Shown: positions 51,205-60,205, numbered from the stretch's first letter. The stretch: DNA of 64,000 bases from Myxococcus sp046520405 (GCA_046520405.1 JBKGHI010000012.1:1-64000), one strand, 5' to 3'. Notes: generated by a model from the letters alone, not told the origin. A program made the numbers and translations.

Positions 51205-52263
51205 TCAGTCGTTCGGGCGGTATGCGTTCCGGCCGCGCATCAGCCAGAGCGTGGCGAGCAGGCCCAGCAGCGTCAGTCCTCCTCCAGTCTGGCTGCAGCC
51301 CTTCTTGGAATCGACTGGCTCGGGAGGAGGCGGGGGCTCGGTCACGGTCCCTCCGTCGTGCTCGGTTCCTCCATCCGCGCATCCAGCCATCTGGTAGGTG
51401 CCCGCGTTCGAGCTCCGCGCGGCGCAGCCCAGCTCGAAGTCCACGCTCACGGGGGGGAGGGTGAGGTTCGCGTGCTCCAGCGTCGCGGTGAGCGTCGCCG
51501 TGTGACGTCCAGGTGGAAGGCTGGGGACCGGAGGCCGCTGGTAGTTGTCAGCGCAGCCCACGTAACCACAGAAGGTGTAGAGGAAGAGCAGCTGCCGGTT
51601 GTTTTCGTAGCGGCGCGTTTCGAAGTTCTCCTCACCTTGGGAGGTCAGCCCGCCGTGCTTTGCGAACGACCAGGGCTCGCCGTCCACCTCCACCGTCCAA
51701 TGCACCCACGGAAGGAAGGGCACCAACTCCGGTGACGGAGTGAAGCGCAGGGTGGTGAAGTTGCCCTCCACCTGCCTGTTACCGCAGCTCGAGTCGCCAT
51801 ACACGTTGAACGTGCCCTGGCTCGGCATGCCGACCGTCAGGGTTCCGGCGGCCGTGGGCAGGGGGAGGGCGGGGCCCGCGGTGAAGGTCGCGGAGCCGGT
51901 CTGGTCCGGCTGGTACTGACAGACGCCTGTCGCCTCGATGCGATACGTGGTGCCTGGCTCCAGCGGGGCATCCGGGACCAGGACCTGCGTCTGGTGTGCG
52001 CCTGGGGTGACCGTCGCGGGCACCTGTGTGCCATCCGGCAGCAGCAGCCGGACGGTGGCGGGGTCCACGTTCTCCAGAAGGGGCGGCACCGTCACCAGGC
52101 CGGGGACATTCGCGGGCACCACGCCTCCGTCCTCGGGGAGGGGAAATCGCACTCCCAGCAGGCAGTTGGGGGCAGCGCAGGCGAGCGCCGACGTGGGCGC
52201 GAGCACGCCGACTCCAACGAGGAACATCCCCACCACGCTCCATTTCGCAGCGTGTTCGCGCAT
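51205..52263 (-). CDS. Surface protein with Big_5 domain and MYXO-CTERM-like tail
   Basis: The 352-residue protein has a signal peptide (GMFLVGVGVLAPTSALACAA), a Big_5-type Ig-like domain (LLLPDGTQVPATVTPGAHQT), a beta domain, and then a Pro-rich linker (TEPPPPPEPVDSKKGC). It ends with a Cys, a hydrophobic stretch (GGGLTLLGLLATLWLM) and a basic RGR. This Cys-TM-Arg ending matches the MYXO-CTERM signal (TIGR03901 type) by which myxosortase anchors proteins to the cell surface. The function of the Ig-like part is unknown. Confidence 0.78.
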   Translation of the reverse strand: MREHAAKWSVVGMFLVGVGVLAPTSALACAAPNCLLGVRFPLPEDGGVVPANVPGLVTVPPLLENVDPATVRLLLPDGTQVPATVTPGAHQTQVLVPDAPLEPGTTYRIEATGVCQYQPDQTGSATFTAGPALPLPTAAGTLTVGMPSQGTFNVYGDSSCGNRQVEGNFTTLRFTPSPELVPFLPWVHWTVEVDGEPWSFAKHGGLTSQGEENFETRRYENNRQLLFLYTFCGYVGCADNYQRPPVPSLPPGRHTATLTATLEHANLTLPPVSVDFELGCAARSSNAGTYQMAGCADGGTEHDGGTVTEPPPPPEPVDSKKGCSQTGGGLTLLGLLATLWLMRGRNAYRPND

Positions 52264-52493
52264 GTCTCGTCTCCATTCCCCGCTCAATCACGGTGGGCGG
52301 GCGGTTGAGGTTTGACCCCCTCGCCCGAGGGGTCATCGCCAGGGCAACGCCCGCCAGTGTGAGGGGCGGCGCACCTCTTGACCAGGGGCCCACGTGAGGC
52401 GGGCATGTCATCTGTTGCCGAGGCGCTGTCTGCCGGGAACCTCCTTCCCCGTGACGCTCTAGGGGAAGGCCGCCATTCTCCTCGAGTCAATCG

Positions 52494-52613
52494 TTCTACA
52501 CGCTGACGGCGGAGGGGCGACGGCGACTCCAGGAGGAATCCTCCGCGTGGGCGCGGCTGACGGAGGCCGTGTCCAAGGTGCTTCACGCGCGGCCGGCCCC
52601 GCAGGGGAATTGA
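52494..52613 (+). pseudogene. PadR-family regulator, C-terminal remnant
   Basis: Forty codons ending at TGA 52613 read FYTLTAEGRRRLQEESSAWA then RLTEAVSKVLHARPAPQGN. This is the last wing and dimerisation helix of a PadR regulator (consensus xYYxLTxxGRxxLxxExxxWxR). No upstream start or DNA-binding domain exists; the preceding frame is closed. It directly precedes a permease remnant, the usual PadR-ADOP order. Confidence 0.6.
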
Positions 52614-52630
52614 GCGAAGGACGAACGCCC

Positions 52631-52811
52631 ATGCGCTGGATGGGATGGGCAGGTGCTGAGCGCGCTGCTCTTCGAGGTGCGCCGGGTGGCCCCTCTCGTG
52701 CTGGCGGGAGTCTGCGGACTGCTCGTCGCGCTGGCGGTGGTGGCCAGCGATGGCCCGGCGCGCCGTGCAGCGCGCGTGGACCTCGCCGAGGTGCTGCGTT
52801 CGGAGTGGGGG
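52631..52811 (+). pseudogene. ADOP (MacB/FtsX-like) permease remnant
   Basis: An ATG at 52631 (MRWMGWAG) is followed in another phase by LLFEVRRVAPLVLAGVCGLL and GPARRAARVDLAEVLRSE. The last piece is the conserved end of duplicated orphan permeases (LLASYxPARRAxRVDPxxALRxE). The normal protein has about 800 residues; only the start and the last helix remain, a deletion of at least 2 kb. The remnant ends at the stop of the opposing pseudogene. Confidence 0.6.
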
Positions 52812-52812
52812 C

Positions 52813-53250
52813 TCAGAAGGGAGCGCCGACGAGCTCAACCTTCATCTTGCCGCTGTTGATGCTGACGAGGAGCGTGCGGATGACTTCCTCCCGCTGGTCT
52901 GGCGTGAGCTGCGGCAACAGCGAGCGCAGCTCCTGGCGTTGCGGCTCGCTCCAGCGTGCGACGGCCACCGCGTCCTCCACCAGCCGGCGCCCCTGGCTGA
53001 AGGCGGCCACGCTCTGCGCGTCCGGCTCCGGGAGGGCGTTCGGCTGCCCGAGGCTCCGGGCCAGGGGACGTCTCTGCTGCGGCGGCGGTGCGCAGCTCCT
53101 CCTTGAGGATCTGACGGATTTCCTCGCGCAAGCCGGAGGTGTCCACGGTCAACCTTGCGAGCGCGGGCGCTGCCTCCAAGGTGGGCTGGCACGCGTCGAG
53201 CTTTCGCAGCGCCTGCTCGATTTGGGCGGGCCCCTCGAGGGGATTACGGC
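52813..53250 (-). pseudogene. Frameshifted hypothetical gene
   Basis: Two phases make one protein: AQIEQALRKLDACQPTLEAA, then LREEIRQILKEELRTAAAAE, followed after a phase change near 53025-53060 by AAFSQGRRLVEDAVAVARWS and QREEVIRTLLVSINSGKMKV to the TGA at 52813. The mix of helical and charged segments is that of a cytoplasmic or secreted accessory protein. There is no convincing start codon; its 5' part runs into the decayed gene upstream. Confidence 0.45.
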
Positions 53251-53580
53251 GTCTTCGGGTCGTGGTGCGATGAAGGAGTCGTTGTTCACCGCGCGCGCCG
53301 CCGCGACCATGCTGGGCGAACTGGAGCGGCAGGCGACGTAGGTGCCGGTCAAGTCCCGCGCGAAGATGTTGACGAAATCGCCGCCCACGTACGTCCCCGT
53401 CTCGACGCCGATGTACTGCATGTGGTCAGCCGAGCCACGGGCCGCGCCGAGGCCCCCGCCCGCCTACCGGTTCGTCGCGTCGATGAACACGGTTGCCGCG
53501 ACCTTGTGACCGGCCCAGGCCGTGGTGCCGAGCCCCAACATCGCAACCGTCAGCCCCGCGACGAGCGTCTGCTTCTTCAT
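53250..53580 (-). pseudogene. Small exported protein with in-frame amber codon
   Basis: The ATG at 53580 gives a good signal peptide (KKQTLVAGLTVAMLGLGTTA) and then ATVFIDATNR, a TAG at 53464-53466, and in the same phase AGGGLGAARGSADHMQYIGV, ETGTYVGGDFVNIFARDL and VACRSSSPSMVAAARAVNND. The TAG sits where a Tyr codon (TAC) would fit. The coding text on both sides of the stop is intact, so a single nonsense change inactivated the gene. It seems to end near 53250, running into the next decayed gene. Confidence 0.6.
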
Positions 53581-53707
53581 GGTGTTTTCCCTTGGGAGTG
53601 CTGCGGTCGAAGCGCCGCAGTCGAGCGGGCCCTCCGTAGCGAACCGCTTCATTCATCGCCAAGAATGGAAAGCTAGAATTCAGCGTGATCCGCGTTGCCG
53701 TCCCAGC

Positions 53708-54259
53708 TCACTCCGGCAGCACGATGGGCGAGTCGTCGTAGGTCCGCCCCGACTGGTCTCCGAACCAGAACCCGCGATACACGAGGCCGTTCTGGCTGCC
53801 GCTTGAGTCGAGGAACACCTCGGCGGGCGTGCCCTCGGTGTCATGGGCTTGAAACTCGGCGTAGTCATTCTCGAGCCCCACGCCGGCCTTCACCCGTTGC
53901 ACCCTCGCTTCACCCACCGGCACCTCGAGCTTGCCGTTCACCTCGGTGATGGCGGGCCCGTTCGCGTCGAAGACGAGGTGCAGCCGGCCGTTGAAGCCCT
54001 TGGGCACGGTGAAGTGCACCGGCTTCGCGGTCCGTGCGGCCCACCACGTGCCGGTCAGGTCGTCGAACACCACCGCGAACAGTCCGACCGCGCCGACGAC
54101 CACCAGCAAGAGCCTCAGGCTGACTGCCGCGAACATCGAGAGGTTGAAGAGCTTCTTGATGAGCAGGGCGACGCCGACGCCAATGGCGCCTCCCACCGCC
54201 AGCAGCAGCAACATGGCCAACCCCACCCCGAGGGCCATTCCACTGTCCGGACCGTTCAC
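53708..54259 (-). CDS. Membrane hypothetical protein
   Basis: The GTG at 54259 has GAGGAG nine bases upstream; an ATG at 54304 is also possible and lies just after the previous stop. The 183-residue product has two hydrophobic helices (GLAMLLLLAVGGAIGVGVAL; AAVSLRLLLVVVGAVGLFAV) and a C-terminal beta domain (PVHFTVPKGFNGRLHLVFDA). It follows the SMI1/KNR4-like gene without a gap and is probably co-transcribed. No family recognised. Confidence 0.6.
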   Translation of the reverse strand: MNGPDSGMALGVGLAMLLLLAVGGAIGVGVALLIKKLFNLSMFAAVSLRLLLVVVGAVGLFAVVFDDLTGTWWAARTAKPVHFTVPKGFNGRLHLVFDANGPAITEVNGKLEVPVGEARVQRVKAGVGLENDYAEFQAHDTEGTPAEVFLDSSGSQNGLVYRGFWFGDQSGRTYDDSPIVLPE

Positions 54260-54305
54260 GCTGTTTGACTCCTCGCCAGGTGGGCGCCACCGCCGCTGGG
54301 ACATC

Positions 54306-54968
54306 CTACTCCTGCATCGCGTTGCCCACGGCGGTGAGGTCCTCCAGGTCCAGGCCCTCGCGCCGCAGCACCGTGCAGCGCTTCTTGAACCAGTGCTCGA
54401 AGCTCTCGAAGCCGAACATCATCGGGTCGTTCGAGTCCAACCACTCGCCGTCATCCACGTAGTGGCCGGCCAGTGCCTCGTAGTCGTTGTCCTCGAAGTA
54501 GACAGGGAGCTCCCCGTTCTTCGGAGCCGTGCGGGTGTAGAAGCACCAGCGCGAGGCCTCGATGCCCATGTACGCGTCGGCGAAGGCGACGAGGTCCGTG
54601 GTGGTGATTTCCCGGTCATCCACCGTCGTGCCCGCGGGAGCCCAGGCGCTCGAGAGGGAGTCCATCGTGGGCGCCCAGACGTGGAACGGGCGATACGTCT
54701 CCCACGCCTCTCCATCCGGCTGGTGCTCCAGCCGGACCTCTCGGTGCAGCATCAGGAACTCGCGGTAGCTGTCCGGGATGACGAACGCCTCCTCGCGGTA
54801 GGGCGTCGGGAGCTCGTACGGATACCCTGTGAGCATTCGGGGCAGCGCGTCCACCTCCTCGCGAGTCAGTGGCGCTTCACGCACCAGCCGCCAACCCCGC
54901 TGCCGGGCCCAGACGTCCATCGCATCCAGCAGGCTCTTCAGGTCCTCACGCCACGTCGCGCTCGCCAT
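54306..54968 (-). CDS. SMI1/KNR4 (SUKH)-like protein
   Basis: The 220-residue protein contains the SUKH core sequence: IPDSYREFLMLHREVRLEHQ, and later WAPTMDSLSSAW and DDGEWLDSNDP. SUKH proteins include many immunity proteins against contact-dependent toxins, and cell-wall regulators in fungi. There is no toxin gene nearby. It is the first gene of a two-gene unit with the membrane protein at 53708. Confidence 0.6.
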   Translation of the reverse strand: MASATWREDLKSLLDAMDVWARQRGWRLVREAPLTREEVDALPRMLTGYPYELPTPYREEAFVIPDSYREFLMLHREVRLEHQPDGEAWETYRPFHVWAPTMDSLSSAWAPAGTTVDDREITTTDLVAFADAYMGIEASRWCFYTRTAPKNGELPVYFEDNDYEALAGHYVDDGEWLDSNDPMMFGFESFEHWFKKRCTVLRREGLDLEDLTAVGNAMQE

Positions 54969-55094
54969 GGGCGGGCTTTAACCCGTCCCCGGTTCGAAGG
55001 GGAGGGCCGGGGCGGAAGTTCCCTTCCAGGAACGAGGCAGGAGGAGCGTCTCGCGTTTTCGTAGCTGGGCTGAATGCCGACGGCCAGCGGACGT

Positions 55095-56042
55095 TCAGTC
55101 GTCTCCGAGAGAGGCTGTCGGACGCCTTCTGCTCACAGTGGGCGATGGCCGCATGTTCCCGAAGGCTTGCCGGTAATGAACGGGCGTCATGCCCGTGGCC
55201 TGTCTGAAGGCGCGGTGCAGGCTGCTCTCGTTGGGGTACCCCAATTGCTCGCCGATGACCTTCAGGGGCGCCAGTGAGGTCGTCAAGGCGTCGCTCACCT
55301 GTCGCGGTTTGACGAGGCGCAGCCATGCACCGGCTGAGAGACCGGTCTGGGCTTCGATTTGGCGGCACAACGTGCGTGGCGACACGGCGCAGTGCTCGGC
55401 GGCCCGCGCCAGGCTCAGCTCGGAGGCGGGAAGTGACTGGGCGTACATCAGCAGGCGCCGCAAGGCCGTGGAGGGCTGCTCCATCAGTTCCACCGGGCGA
55501 AACGCGGGGTGGGCGGTTGGAGGGCGGGGCAGCATCAACACCTGCTCGACGTCGCGCATCACGTCGGGACTGACCCACTGTCCCAATTGCTGCGTCATGA
55601 GCGGCAGGTATCCCTGGGCGCCCGCGGCCGTCACGGCGCCTCGGTTACCGACCAGGGGCTCCGTGAAGCGCCAGCGGACGCGGCCAAATCGACGTTGGAG
55701 GAGTTGCTGGAGCCACCAGGTGCCGGTGGCTGCCTTCCCGTCCAGCGCGCCGGCCGCGGCGGCGAGCGCGACGCCGACACAATAGCTCCCCAGCGCCTGA
55801 CCCGCCGGGGCCTGACGCAGCGCCGTGACGAGTTCAGCCTGTCGCTCGAGCATGGCCTCGACGTCCGCCTCCTTTTCGGCCCAGAAGCCGGGCACGAGAC
55901 ACACGTCACACCGGCTTTCGGCCAGGAGGTGTTGTGGCCGCAGCGTCAACCCTTTCTTCCACGGCCACATCTCCGCCATCCCCTGTACCCATGGCCGCGG
56001 CTGGGTGGGGCGCTTGATGGAGCATGGCGTGGGTTGCTTCAT
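55095..56042 (-). pseudogene. GlxA-type AraC regulator lacking its 5' end
   Basis: The body is a GlxA/FtrA-type regulator: a DJ-1/PfpI-like domain (CDVCLVPGFWAEKEADVEAM, then GSYCVGVALAAAAGALDG) followed by an AraC helix-turn-helix (LARAAEHCAVSPRTLCRQIE; VIGEQLGYPNESSLHRAFRQ). The first 60 or so residues of the DJ-1 domain are absent; upstream of GLTLRPQHLL (near 55955) the frame reads into the opposite-strand metallo-hydrolase gene. The apparent ATG at 56042 therefore belongs to foreign sequence and the product would not fold normally. Confidence 0.65.
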
Positions 56043-56379
56043 CGAGTTGCCTGGCGAACCCAGCGTCTACATCGCGGGCGATACGTTGCTCACCGACGCG
56101 GTCCGCACGTGCATCACGGAGCGGCGGCCCGACCTCGCCATCGTGCCAGCAGGCGGGGCGCGCTTCGACGCAGGTGGGGACATCCTGATGAACGGAGATG
56201 ACGTCCTGGAGCTCGCCCGGCTCACGACAGGCCGCGTCTTCGCCAACCATCTGGAGGCGCTGGACCACTGTCCCACCACCCGAGAGCGCCTCCGCGCGGC
56301 GGCGCGGATGGAGGGGCTGGAGCACAAGCTGCTCGTCCCTGAAGATGGTGAGCGGTACACCTGTCCTCCCCCGTTTTGA
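55960..56379 (+). pseudogene. Metallo-beta-lactamase-fold hydrolase lacking its 5' half
   Basis: From HISAIPCTHGRGWVG on, the text matches the second half of UlaG-like MBL-fold hydrolases: PGEPSVYIAGDTLLTD, IVPAGGARFDAGGDILMNG and RVFANHLEALDHCPTTR. The N-terminal half, with the main HxHxDH zinc motif, is missing. It starts at the same junction where the GlxA gene ends, head-to-head. The TGA at 56379 is normal. Confidence 0.6.
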
Positions 56380-56541
56380 CCTGGGCTCGCCGGGCAAGCT
56401 CCCAGGGATGGGGTCCGCAACAGTGGGGAGGGAAGCGGCCAGAAAAGCGAAGGGCCTGGAACCTCGCGATTCCGGGCCCTTCTTTGGGTGTGGCGTACGT
56501 GAAGGAAGCCGGAGCGGGTGCCTGCTCACCGCTTCGATACC

Positions 56542-58023
56542 TCAGTTCGTGACGGCGGACGCCGTGCCTCCGCACTTCGCCTGGTAGCTCTGGAGTCGCT
56601 GATTCAGCTCCTGACGCGTCGAGTCCGAGGCTCGCTCGTGCAGCATGTCCATGGCGCGCTGCTGCATTCCCAGCGCCTCCGGGCACCGGTTCAACTGGAA
56701 CAGCAACGCCGCATACGTATCGAGGATGGATGAGTTCCCCGGCGCCAGCGTCACCGCTTTCTGCGCCGTCGACAGCCCCTTGGCTGGCTCCTGTGTCTGG
56801 AAGTAGTGCCACGCGAGGCCGTTCAGGATGTTCGCATCGTTCGGCAGCAACTCCGCCGCCCGCTTCCGTGCCTCTTCCGCCTCCTTGACCTTGCCCTCCG
56901 CTCCCAGGTGGTTCGCCAGCACATCCCACGCGCGGCCATTATCAGGGTTCGCTGTCACCATCGCCCGCACGGCCTCCAGCGACACCGTGTCCTCGCCCAA
57001 GCGGGTGGCCAGAATCGTCGCGTTGACGTTCGTCGGCTCCTCCTTCAGCGCCTGCGCCAACTCGCGCTTCGCGTTCTCCAGTCGCTGCTCCCCGGTGCGT
57101 TCCCCCGGCGACCGGAGGTACAGCATCGCCCGGACGGCGTGCACGTCCGCGGTCGGCATCGGCTGCACGTCCACCTGGGTCGGCACCGCCGGCAGCGGCA
57201 TGGTGAGCACGCTGTACCGCCCGCTCGTCACATACGTGCGCAGCTCGCCCCTCAGGTCCCGCACGCCTCGGAATGACGCCTCCCACGCCTTCTTCGGGTC
57301 CTCGGCGCGGGCCAGGCGCAGCTGGAAGTCCTCCATGCGCTCCGGGTGGATGTTGAACAGGTAGTGCACCCACAGCCACGAGGACGCGTAGTGCCACTGC
57401 TGTTCGCTCTGACTCAGCAGCCCCTTCTGGTCCCACGCCCACAGCTCGTTGAGGTCCAACCAGCCGTGCTCGCGCACGTAGCCCAGGTTCCAGCCATTCG
57501 GCCGGCCCAGCACCACCTCGTTCGTGCTTGGCTTGATGTGCGCCGTCTCCAGGTACTGCGCCAGCCCCTCCGCCAGCCACCGGGGCTGGCGAAGCAGCAC
57601 GAAGTGACTCAGGTAGTGCGCCAGCTCGTGCGTCTGAAGTCGTAGGTCCGGCGAGTCCTCCAGCAGGTACCCGTTGCCCCCCATCACCAGCAGGGGCCCC
57701 CGCTCGGTGATGCCCGCGAAGCCGGCCGCGTGGCCCTGCGTGAACTCGCCGAGCTCATGCAGGTTGCGCAGGAGGATGACCTCCACCGTGCCGGGCGGGT
57801 CGAAGTCCGTGCCCCAGGCCAGCAGCAGCGCGCGGCGGTGCTTCTCCAGCTCCAGCGCCGTGGTGGTCGCGGCCTCGGGCGATAGGTTGGTCTGGATGCG
57901 GAAGTGCGTGCTCTGGACCTCGTGCCAGGGCCTCCCGCCTTCCTGAGGGCACAGCGCCCGCGACGTCGCGCAACCCGTGGAGAGCAACAATGACAGACAC
58001 ATCAGCATGCAGCGCAAGGGCAT
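56542..58023 (-). CDS. TPR lipoprotein with an HExxH peptidase-like domain
   Basis: The 493-residue protein has a lipoprotein signal (CMLMCLSLLLSTGCA), a gluzincin-type segment with HELAHYLSHFV (HExxH) followed by RWLAEGLAQYLE (the Glu third ligand), and a C-terminal TPR array (NGLAWHYFQTQEPAKGLSTA; AALLFQLNRCPEALGMQQRA). This combination of a peptidase MA-like domain with TPRs is often found in outer-membrane-linked proteins of deltaproteobacterial type. The substrate is unknown. Confidence 0.78.
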   Translation of the reverse strand: MPLRCMLMCLSLLLSTGCATSRALCPQEGGRPWHEVQSTHFRIQTNLSPEAATTTALELEKHRRALLLAWGTDFDPPGTVEVILLRNLHELGEFTQGHAAGFAGITERGPLLVMGGNGYLLEDSPDLRLQTHELAHYLSHFVLLRQPRWLAEGLAQYLETAHIKPSTNEVVLGRPNGWNLGYVREHGWLDLNELWAWDQKGLLSQSEQQWHYASSWLWVHYLFNIHPERMEDFQLRLARAEDPKKAWEASFRGVRDLRGELRTYVTSGRYSVLTMPLPAVPTQVDVQPMPTADVHAVRAMLYLRSPGERTGEQRLENAKRELAQALKEEPTNVNATILATRLGEDTVSLEAVRAMVTANPDNGRAWDVLANHLGAEGKVKEAEEARKRAAELLPNDANILNGLAWHYFQTQEPAKGLSTAQKAVTLAPGNSSILDTYAALLFQLNRCPEALGMQQRAMDMLHERASDSTRQELNQRLQSYQAKCGGTASAVTN

Positions 58024-58248
58024 GCGCGGCGTTCTGGCATGGACGCCGAGTGATTGAACAGAGTCTCAGGGTTACAATTCGAAGCCCACCGTGCAGCGGC
58101 GTGCACAGGTGTGCTGCCCGGTGCGCGCCCGGGCCTCCATCCTTCCTTCGGAGCGGCTGCGAAATCTGGCATCCGCGGTGCAATGCGCCGACGGAAGTCG
58201 TAAGAATCGATTGGAACTCGCCGCCGCTCATGGCCGGAGGGACGGTTC

Positions 58249-59340
58249 ATGCAAGATTCGTATGATGTGCTTGCGATGTTTGTGCTGGTCGTGCTGTTTG
58301 TTGTCCTCATGGGCCCCGTGGCCTTTGTGTCGGGGCTTGTCGTGATGCTCCGGAAGCGCCAATCCAAGGGCATCCGCGTCCTTGGCGGCGGCATTGCGGT
58401 CATGGGGGCCGTGGTGATGGGGGGCATGGCCTGGTTCGTCCACCTGCTCAGCACCACCAACTTTTCAAAGGGGCGGGTTCTTCGCCTTCGTGGACGAGCG
58501 CGCGTGGCTCGTCGGGCGCTGGGCGCGGGCTGGGCGGATGATGCTGTTCCGGATACCTCAGGGCTCACGCCCTGGCAGCGAACGGTGCTCGGGGAGGTGT
58601 GGCTCCACTCGGCGGGCTTGGAGCACGCATCGGTTCCCGCCTTCTCGAAGTTGTCACTCAAGCTCTCTGCGTTGGGGGCGCCCTCGGAGCTCCTGGAGGA
58701 CTGCCACCTGGCGGCGCTGGATGAAATTCGTCATGCCAGGCGGTGCTTCGCGCTCGCCAGGGCCTACTCAGGGCTGGGCTGGACAGCGGGCGCGATTCCG
58801 GAGCTTGGAAAGGGTGGGACTCCGCCTTCCCCGCTGGGGCCGGAGGAGACCTGGGCCCGGCTGGTGCGCGGGTCATTGCTGGACGGCTGCCTGGCCGAAG
58901 GGATGGCGGCCCTGGTCGCGGGCGAAGGGGCGATTCGCGCCACGGACCCCGTCGTGAGGGAGACCCTGTCGGTCATCTCCGAGGACGAGGCTCGGCACGC
59001 AGAGCTGGCCTGGGACGTCATCGACTTCGCCCTTGAGCGAGGCGGCCGGAGTGCGAGGGGCGCCCTGCGCCAGGCCCTTTCGGAGCTGGAGTCGCAGCAG
59101 ACACCCGCTCTTCCCAGCATCCCGGGCGTCAACGAAGATTTCCTCGCGCGAAGCGGGCTGCTGCCTCAGGCGGAGCTGGGGCGGCTGATGGCGGTGTGCA
59201 TCGAGCGGACGCGGGCCCGGGCGCAAGCGCTGCTCGAGCCATCGGCCTTCGCTGCACGGCACGGCCTCGTTGAAACCCAGGGCGTGCCCCTCACGCTTCC
59301 ATGCAGCCCGGTGTCAGAGCAGGCGGCAACCCGAAGCTGA
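58249..59340 (+). CDS. Ferritin-like protein with N-terminal membrane segment
   Basis: GGAGGGACGG precedes ATG 58249. The first 70 residues have two membrane helices (VLAMFVLVVLFVVLMGPVAF; GGIAVMGAVVMGGMAWFV). The rest is a ferritin-like four-helix protein with metal-ligand pairs: LEHASVPAFSKLSL, DCHLAALDEIRHARR, LAEGMAALVAGEGA and SEDEARHAELAWDVI (ExxH and ERxxH type). Most myxobacterial relatives have the ferritin-like part with its own short start (GRxLRVxGxARVA...); here that start is fused in frame behind the membrane part. Role in metal or redox chemistry inferred. Confidence 0.75.
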   Translation: MQDSYDVLAMFVLVVLFVVLMGPVAFVSGLVVMLRKRQSKGIRVLGGGIAVMGAVVMGGMAWFVHLLSTTNFSKGRVLRLRGRARVARRALGAGWADDAVPDTSGLTPWQRTVLGEVWLHSAGLEHASVPAFSKLSLKLSALGAPSELLEDCHLAALDEIRHARRCFALARAYSGLGWTAGAIPELGKGGTPPSPLGPEETWARLVRGSLLDGCLAEGMAALVAGEGAIRATDPVVRETLSVISEDEARHAELAWDVIDFALERGGRSARGALRQALSELESQQTPALPSIPGVNEDFLARSGLLPQAELGRLMAVCIERTRARAQALLEPSAFAARHGLVETQGVPLTLPCSPVSEQAATRS

Positions 59341-59400
59341 CAGGTGCTCGGTGCGGGCGCCCGGCATGTCAGGTGGAGCCTTCGTCGGATGGGGCGCGGC

Positions 59401-60008
59401 CTATTCGCCGTAGCCCCTCTTCGCGGCCGGGCGTTCCAGCAGGCGGCTCTGGTAGGCATTCAGCGCCGGCGTGTCATCGCCGAGTTGCCCCATCCTCTTG
59501 GCGAAGTAGAGCACGCCTCCCAGCACCACGTCGCCGCGGAGAAGGTATTGCCGAGGATGAAGTCGCGCCCCTTCATCCGCTCGTCGAGCACCGCGGCCAC
59601 GGCCTTGAAGCGGTTGCTGGCGCGGGAGACGGCGCTTGCGGAGCGCTCCGCTTCCGGGAAGAAGAGGGTGTGCTGCGCGATGGTGATGATGGGCGGCTCC
59701 ATCTCGGTCATCGCGAAGAGGATCCACTGGTAGTACTCACCGCGCCCGTACGAGCCCATCGGCGGGGCGAGCTGCTTCTCGGGGGACATGTCCGCCAGAT
59801 GCATGATGATGGCGGCGGACTCGAAGAGTGGGCCTCCTTCGTCCTCGATGGCCGGCAACGCGCCCAGCGGATGGACCTTCAGGTAGGCGGGCTGTTTGTG
59901 CCCACCCTTCATCATGTCCACCGGCGCCAGTTCATAGGGAATGCCCAGCTCCTCGAGCATCCAGCGGACTCGCGTGGCACGGGACTGCTGAAAGAAATAG
60001 AGCTTCAT
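59401..60008 (-). CDS. Glutathione S-transferase, frameshifted near the C-terminus
   Basis: The N-terminal thioredoxin-like domain is intact (MKLYFFQQSRATRVRWMLEE; HPLGALPAIEDEGGPLFES), as is the first part of the helical domain. At about 59530-59535 one G is missing in GCGGCGACG; restoring it lets GRDFILGNTFSAADVVLGGV continue as YFAKRMGQLGDDTPALNAYQ to a TAG at 59401. As written, the frame shifts and ends about 20 residues later, at 59460. The repaired protein would be about 202 residues, the normal length. Confidence 0.7.
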
Positions 60009-60182
60009 GACCCTCTCCAGTGTGGGGGCGTGGCGGGCGCCGGTTTTCCCCGTTTGCGAGTCGGGAGGCAAGGCCGCCATTGTGGGGATGTCTCTCCAAT
60101 CCCTGGCGACGTTTCGCGAAGCGCAGGTGGCACCCGCGTAGGGGACGCGCCATGACGACCCTGTCAGAGTCCGCTGGGCGCT

Positions 60183-60205
60183 CGCTCCCGCTCCGAGAGG
60201 GAGCG
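60183..60205 (+). promoter_or_regulatory. Small hairpin before the lipoprotein gene
   Basis: CGCTCCC and GGGAGCG pair across a 9-nt loop about 60 bp before the lipoprotein start at 60261. It may be a leader structure or a regulator site; nothing more can be said from sequence. Confidence 0.25.
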
